From Gammaproteobacteria bacterium (GTDB lineage Bacteria; Pseudomonadota; Gammaproteobacteria; Burkholderiales; Rhodocyclaceae): a stretch of 64,000 bases of DNA. Position 1 is the stretch's first letter. Every line of letters starts with the position of its first letter. The translations under genes and the position numbers were made by a program. Below, one piece after another: positions 58,979 through 64,000 of the stretch. The notes beneath the pieces were generated by a model, which saw only the letters and a list, made by a program, of their open reading frames with translations, searched no databases and was not told where the DNA came from. The DNA is taken from the NCBI GenBank assembly GCA_018819515.1, contig JAHJPX010000005.1, positions 1-64,000 on the forward strand. Direction: 5' to 3'.

Positions 58979-59911
58979 ATGGAGTTGATAACGGGTAGCA
59001 CTGGTTTCATCGGTTCGCGCTTGATGCGGCCAGCAAGTCGCGCACTGGTTCGACATCCAACCGACGCATCGAATTCGATAGTTGGCGACCTGCTCAATCC
59101 CGCATCCTTGCGGGGAGCCTGTGCCGATATCAAATGTGTATTTCATTGCGCGGGTTATGCGCATGCCTTTACGACGTCCGACCCTGATCTCCATTGGCGC
59201 GTTAACTTTGAGGGAACGCGCAACTTGCTTGATGCCGCCGTAGAGACGGGGGTGAAGCGCTTCATCTTACTTTCCAGCGTGAAGGCGATGGCCGAACCGG
59301 GCGACGAATGCGTCGATGAGGACTGGCCGGGTGAGCCGGTTTCGGCTTACGGCCGTGCCAAGCGGGCGGCCGAGGACGCGGTGCTGGAGGCGGGGATCAA
59401 GTACGGTATGCACGTTGTCAATCTGCGGCTGGCGATGGTTTACGGCCGGGGTGGGAAGGGCAATCTGGAACGGATGGCGCGGGGGATTCGCGCCGGCTGG
59501 TTTCCGCGTTTGCCGGATACCGGCAATCGGCGTTCGCTGGTTCACGTCGACGATGTGGTGGTGGCAGCGCGGGCAGTGGCGGACGCCCCGGCTGCGAACG
59601 GGCGCACATATATTGTCGCCGATCCCCGACCGTACTCGGGCCGGGAGATATTCGACACCATCCGTGGCGTGTCGCCACGGCTGACTTTTCCCTGGAGCGT
59701 TCCCGCGCCGGTGCTGCGGGCTGGCGGCGCGGTGGCTGACTGGGGTGGGCGTTTGCTAGGGCGGCCGTTGCCGCTCAATTCGGAAATGGTCGAGCGGCTG
59801 CTGGGTTCGGCCTGCTACTCTCCGGCGCGGATCGAGCGCGAACTCGGCTGGTGGGCGAAGGTGGGCCTGGAAGAGGGCGCGCGGGAGATGCTGGGAGTCG
59901 ATAAGCGCTGA
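58979..59911 (+). CDS. NAD-dependent sugar epimerase/reductase (WbpV/WreQ-like)
   Basis: ATG at 58979; 310 residues. Short-chain fold with L-I-T-G-S-T-G-F-I-G-S-R-L, H-C-A-G-Y-A-H, L-L-S-S-V-K-A-M and A-Y-G-R-A-K (Y-x3-K). Such proteins reduce or epimerise the 4-keto-6-deoxy-GlcNAc product of WbpM-type dehydratases to UDP-QuiNAc or FucNAc. Residues 230-237 (G-V-S-P-R-L-T-F) are element copy 11. GC returns to the genomic level here. Confidence 0.82.
   Translation: MELITGSTGFIGSRLMRPASRALVRHPTDASNSIVGDLLNPASLRGACADIKCVFHCAGYAHAFTTSDPDLHWRVNFEGTRNLLDAAVETGVKRFILLSSVKAMAEPGDECVDEDWPGEPVSAYGRAKRAAEDAVLEAGIKYGMHVVNLRLAMVYGRGGKGNLERMARGIRAGWFPRLPDTGNRRSLVHVDDVVVAARAVADAPAANGRTYIVADPRPYSGREIFDTIRGVSPRLTFPWSVPAPVLRAGGAVADWGGRLLGRPLPLNSEMVERLLGSACYSPARIERELGWWAKVGLEEGAREMLGVDKR
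59666..59689 (-). repeat. Dispersed 24-bp element, copy 11 (inside the epimerase gene, antisense, exact consensus)
   Basis: Exact consensus. On the gene strand it encodes G-V-S-P-R-L-T-F (residues 230-237). Confidence 0.93.
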
Positions 59912-60065
59912 GTCATACCCTGATTCTATGCGCCGAAGGACGGGCATCGACTACCGGACTCGGTGGTTTACAGACAGGATCATCCGGAATTGGCACTTCA
60001 ATTGAAGCGAACGGTTATTATGTTATCTATAACAGTAACTTGACTTGCACATTATCTTGTCAGAA

Positions 60066-61241
60066 ATGGTACGTTCGACCGTATTATCGTTGAAGGAACT
60101 CGCGCAGGGCATACTTGCGGCAGGCCCGCGCGGGATTTCGCCGGATGCCTTGGGCGGGCAGTACGCCGGGGCAAGCCGGTCTACGCTCAACCGCCGCTTG
60201 CGGGAACTGGTTGTTTCGGGGCGGATCAAGGCTGTCGGCAGGGGGCCGGGAACGCGCTACGTTTCGCTGGTGCAGTTTCCCGAGGAGGATATTCGACGCT
60301 ACTTCGAGACCGATTGGCAGGCGCGACCTGCCGTCGCATTCCACGAGGACCAACTATTGCCGGAACCGGCAATGGCGCCGGAAAAGGCGGTTCGGCTGCG
60401 CAAGTTGAGCGCCATCTCCCGGTCGCTCGACAGGAAGTTCCTGGCCGATTTCCTGATCGATTTCTCGTGGGCTTCGGCATTGCTGGAGGGAAGCACCTAT
60501 TCGGCCATCGACACCCAGGCGTTGATCGAATACGGCCAGCGCAATCCGGAGAAGCCGCTCGAAGATGCGTTGTTGATCCTCAACCACAAGAACGCCATCG
60601 AGTACCTCTGGATGCATCGCGAGCTTTCCGTAGAGACACTGTGCCAACTTCAGTCTTTGCTCACCGATCGGCATGGTCTGCCTGAAGCAGCCGACTCGGA
60701 CCATTTTCTTCCCGATGAACAACGTGGCTTGCCGAGGGAGTTCGAGGAAGTACGTTTGGGGCGGTCCGCCTATGGTCCGCCGTTCCGGCCCGGAACGGGG
60801 TACGTCGGCCAGGCCCTGGCGCAGATTGTGTCCACGGCCAAAGCGCTCGACCCGGTGGCCGCCGCGCTTTATTTAATGACGCGTCTTCCCTATTTGCAGG
60901 CGTTTGCGAACGGAAACAAGCGGACGTCTCGTCTGGCGGCCAATTTGCCTTTGCTGGCGGCCGGCATGTTGCCGATCTCGTTTGTCGATTTCGCCAAAGC
61001 GGACTATGTTCTTGGCATGTCGGCGTTCTATGAGTTGGGAGACATCCAGATCGTCGAGCGGGTGTTCATTCAGGGTTACGTGCGGTCGATCGTTCGCGGC
61101 AGTGACCTGCCGGCGTCCGTTCGGGTCGGTGGTTTCAACGTAAGCGAGGTAGTCGGCGAGCTGGTGAAATATGTGCAATCGGGCCAGCTGCCGCGTGACC
61201 CGGGCGCGGCCATGTTTCTGACAACCGGACGGACGAAGTAG
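60066..61241 (+). CDS. Fic-domain protein with winged-helix N terminus and non-canonical active site
   Basis: ATG at 60066; 391 residues. An N-terminal winged-helix-like region (about 1-75: L-S-L-K-E-L-A-Q, R-S-T-L-N-R-R-L-R-E-L) is followed by a Fic fold. The class II inhibitory motif S-A-L-L-E-G is present (about 137-142). The active-site loop reads Y-L-Q-A-F-A-N-G-N-K-R-T-S-R where canonical enzymes have H-P-F-x-D-G-N-x-R; the catalytic His is Gln. It may lack AMP-transferase activity or use other chemistry. An AT-rich 150-bp region precedes it. Confidence 0.82.
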   Translation: MVRSTVLSLKELAQGILAAGPRGISPDALGGQYAGASRSTLNRRLRELVVSGRIKAVGRGPGTRYVSLVQFPEEDIRRYFETDWQARPAVAFHEDQLLPEPAMAPEKAVRLRKLSAISRSLDRKFLADFLIDFSWASALLEGSTYSAIDTQALIEYGQRNPEKPLEDALLILNHKNAIEYLWMHRELSVETLCQLQSLLTDRHGLPEAADSDHFLPDEQRGLPREFEEVRLGRSAYGPPFRPGTGYVGQALAQIVSTAKALDPVAAALYLMTRLPYLQAFANGNKRTSRLAANLPLLAAGMLPISFVDFAKADYVLGMSAFYELGDIQIVERVFIQGYVRSIVRGSDLPASVRVGGFNVSEVVGELVKYVQSGQLPRDPGAAMFLTTGRTK

Positions 61242-61259
61242 CGACGCGGGAGTCCGGAC

Positions 61260-61820
61260 TTGAAACGCGCCTTCGACCTGTTCTTGGTTTTTCTGGCCGC
61301 GATGGTATTGGCGCTGCCGATCCTTCTCGTTGCGCTGGTCGTCCGCGCCACCTCTCCCGGCCCGGCACTCTATTGGTCGGATCGGGTCGGTGCCGGCAAC
61401 CGGATTTTCCGCATGCCCAAGTTCAGGACGATGCGCGTTGGTACGCCGGCAGTGGCGACCCATAGGCTGGCTGATCCGGAACGTTATCTGACGCCGATCG
61501 GCGGATTCCTGCGCCGGACCAGTCTGGACGAGTTGCCGCAATTGTGGAGTGTCCTCGTGGGCGACATGAGCTTCGTCGGCCCGCGTCCGGCCTTGTTCAA
61601 TCAGGATGACCTGGTTGCGCTGCGCACCGAGCGGGGTGTGCATCGGCTCCTGCCCGGCATTACCGGCTGGGCGCAGGTGAATGGCCGCGACGATCTGCCC
61701 ATACCGGTGAAGGTCGAATTCGATGCGGAATACCTGCGCCGGCAGTCGTTCGGCTTCGATTTGAAGATATTATTACTGACTCTTTTCAAGGTTGCGAAAG
61801 CGTCGGGTGTGTCGCATTAG
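61260..61820 (+). CDS. Initiating polyprenyl-phosphate sugar-1-phosphate transferase (PglC type)
   Basis: TTG start at 61260; 186 residues, the small monotopic form. One N-terminal hydrophobic segment (F-L-V-F-L-A-A-M-V-L-A-L-P-I-L) is followed by M-P-K-F-R-T-M-R, L-R-R-T-S-L-D-E-L-P-Q-L-W, S-F-V-G-P-R-P-A-L and P-G-I-T-G-W-A-Q-V-N-G-R. It should transfer a (di)N-acetyl-6-deoxy sugar phosphate to undecaprenyl phosphate, starting the glycan. Thirteen bp separate it from the WbpM-like gene. Confidence 0.9.
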   Translation: MKRAFDLFLVFLAAMVLALPILLVALVVRATSPGPALYWSDRVGAGNRIFRMPKFRTMRVGTPAVATHRLADPERYLTPIGGFLRRTSLDELPQLWSVLVGDMSFVGPRPALFNQDDLVALRTERGVHRLLPGITGWAQVNGRDDLPIPVKVEFDAEYLRRQSFGFDLKILLLTLFKVAKASGVSH

Positions 61821-61832
61821 TATGGCTTTATC

Positions 61833-63641
<1,809 letters not shown>

Positions 63642-63660
63642 ATCCGTGGGGCGGAAATGA

Positions 63661-63696
63661 CGGCGGGGACGCAGTTTGGTAACTGAGCCCCCGCCG
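63661..63696 (-). terminator. Strong hairpin between wbpM and ssrA
   Basis: CGGCGGGG pairs with CCCCGCCG, with an inner CAGTT/AACTG stem. It lies at the shared 3' side of two convergent genes and may stop transcription from both; no long T-run follows, so it may instead bound the tmRNA 3' processing site. Confidence 0.55.
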
Positions 63697-63699
63697 GTA

Positions 63700-63950
63700 G
63701 TCATTCTGTTTCTTGGATGGCTACATCCTCAGCAGGCCGTTTTAGGCGGCCAGTGCGAAACGCTCATCGTTGGCGTTTGTGGTTTTGCGCGGATTACGTC
63801 CGTCGCCTTTCGGGCCGCCTGCTAACCTTCTACGCCCTGTCGAAACCAGTACACCCCCCCAGTGGTGGAGGTGGCGGGAATCGAACCCGCGTCCAGAACG
63901 CTTCCGGGTCGCCGGAATTACGACCATGGACAGCATTATGGTGGCGACGG
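63700..63950 (-). ncRNA. ssrA: Permuted two-piece tmRNA (ssrA)
   Basis: On the minus strand the acceptor piece comes first: T arm GCGGG-TTCGATT-CCCGC, then CACCTCC, A, CCA ending at 63863. After only CTGG (63862-63859) the coding piece begins GGGGGTG-TACTGGTTTCGAC at 63858. GGGGGTG pairs with CACCTCC (one G-U). The tag frame, 63774-63742, encodes A-N-D-E-R-F-A-L-A-A and TAA. The order of the two halves is reversed compared with one-piece tmRNA, so processing must remove the short loop. Outer ends are approximate. Confidence 0.9.
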
Positions 63951-64000
63951 GTCGGCAATTCAAGCTAAAGGATGTCGAGCAGGTTCAGCGGGGCGGCGAT

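Overview
The window reads as chromosome of a GC-rich betaproteobacterium, most likely Rhodocyclales-like. Support comes from the tmRNA tag ANDERFALAA with a circularly permuted (two-piece) ssrA gene, the petABC-sspA-sspB order, the rpsF-priB-rpsR-rplI cluster, an Rnf complex and general protein similarity. No rRNA, phage or CRISPR array is visible. The only insertion-sequence material is the right end of an ISL3-family element at 1-140.

Layout. 0.3-5.4 kb: small conserved proteins (DUF2461, a CopZ-like Cys-rich protein, DUF3014, a membrane protein, TerB-like) and a PIN-PhoH ATPase. 5.5-13 kb (minus strand): a translationally coupled lipid A L-Ara4N operon, arnT-E-B-C-A(formyltransferase)-A(decarboxylase)-D, ending in a bcp peroxiredoxin; ArnA is split in two. 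13-17 kb (plus): alaA-hom-thrC. 17-27 kb (minus): tRNA-Ser, then a long run read as DUF2062-pyrD, rnfABCDGE, nnr, an EamA exporter and nadC. 27-36 kb (plus): a diguanylate cyclase with a c-type haem motif, comEC, a hydrolase, 4.5S RNA, a Spy-like protein, dnaX-ybaB-recR. 36-43 kb: petABC, sspAB, tRNA-Arg, an HDOD protein and the S6/PriB/S18/L9 operon.

42.8-63.6 kb is a surface-polysaccharide locus with visibly lower GC over much of 43-59 kb. It starts with a MarR-type EPS-associated regulator. manC, gmd and rmd should make GDP-D-rhamnose; a Wzm/Wzt ABC exporter (Wzt with a carbohydrate-binding tail), two methyltransferases, a 1658-residue multi-module glycosyltransferase and three further glycosyltransferases build and export a polymer like the D-rhamnan A-band type. 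An NAD-dependent sugar epimerase/reductase, a PglC-type initiating transferase and a WbpM-type 4,6-dehydratase could make and load the first sugar; a Fic-domain gene lacking the catalytic His sits among them. A permuted ssrA gene closes the window.

The most unusual signal is a dispersed 24-bp element, 11 near-identical copies between 169 and 59689. Four are intergenic and seven lie inside conserved genes (arnA, arnB, nnr, pyrD, comEC, dnaX and an epimerase). The coding copies always use one reading register per orientation (K-V-S-R-G-D-T-P in sense, G-V-S-P-R-L-T-F in antisense), and several seem to replace rather than lengthen the host protein. This resembles the behaviour of DNA uptake sequences or a protein-tolerated mini-repeat, but with an unusually long core.
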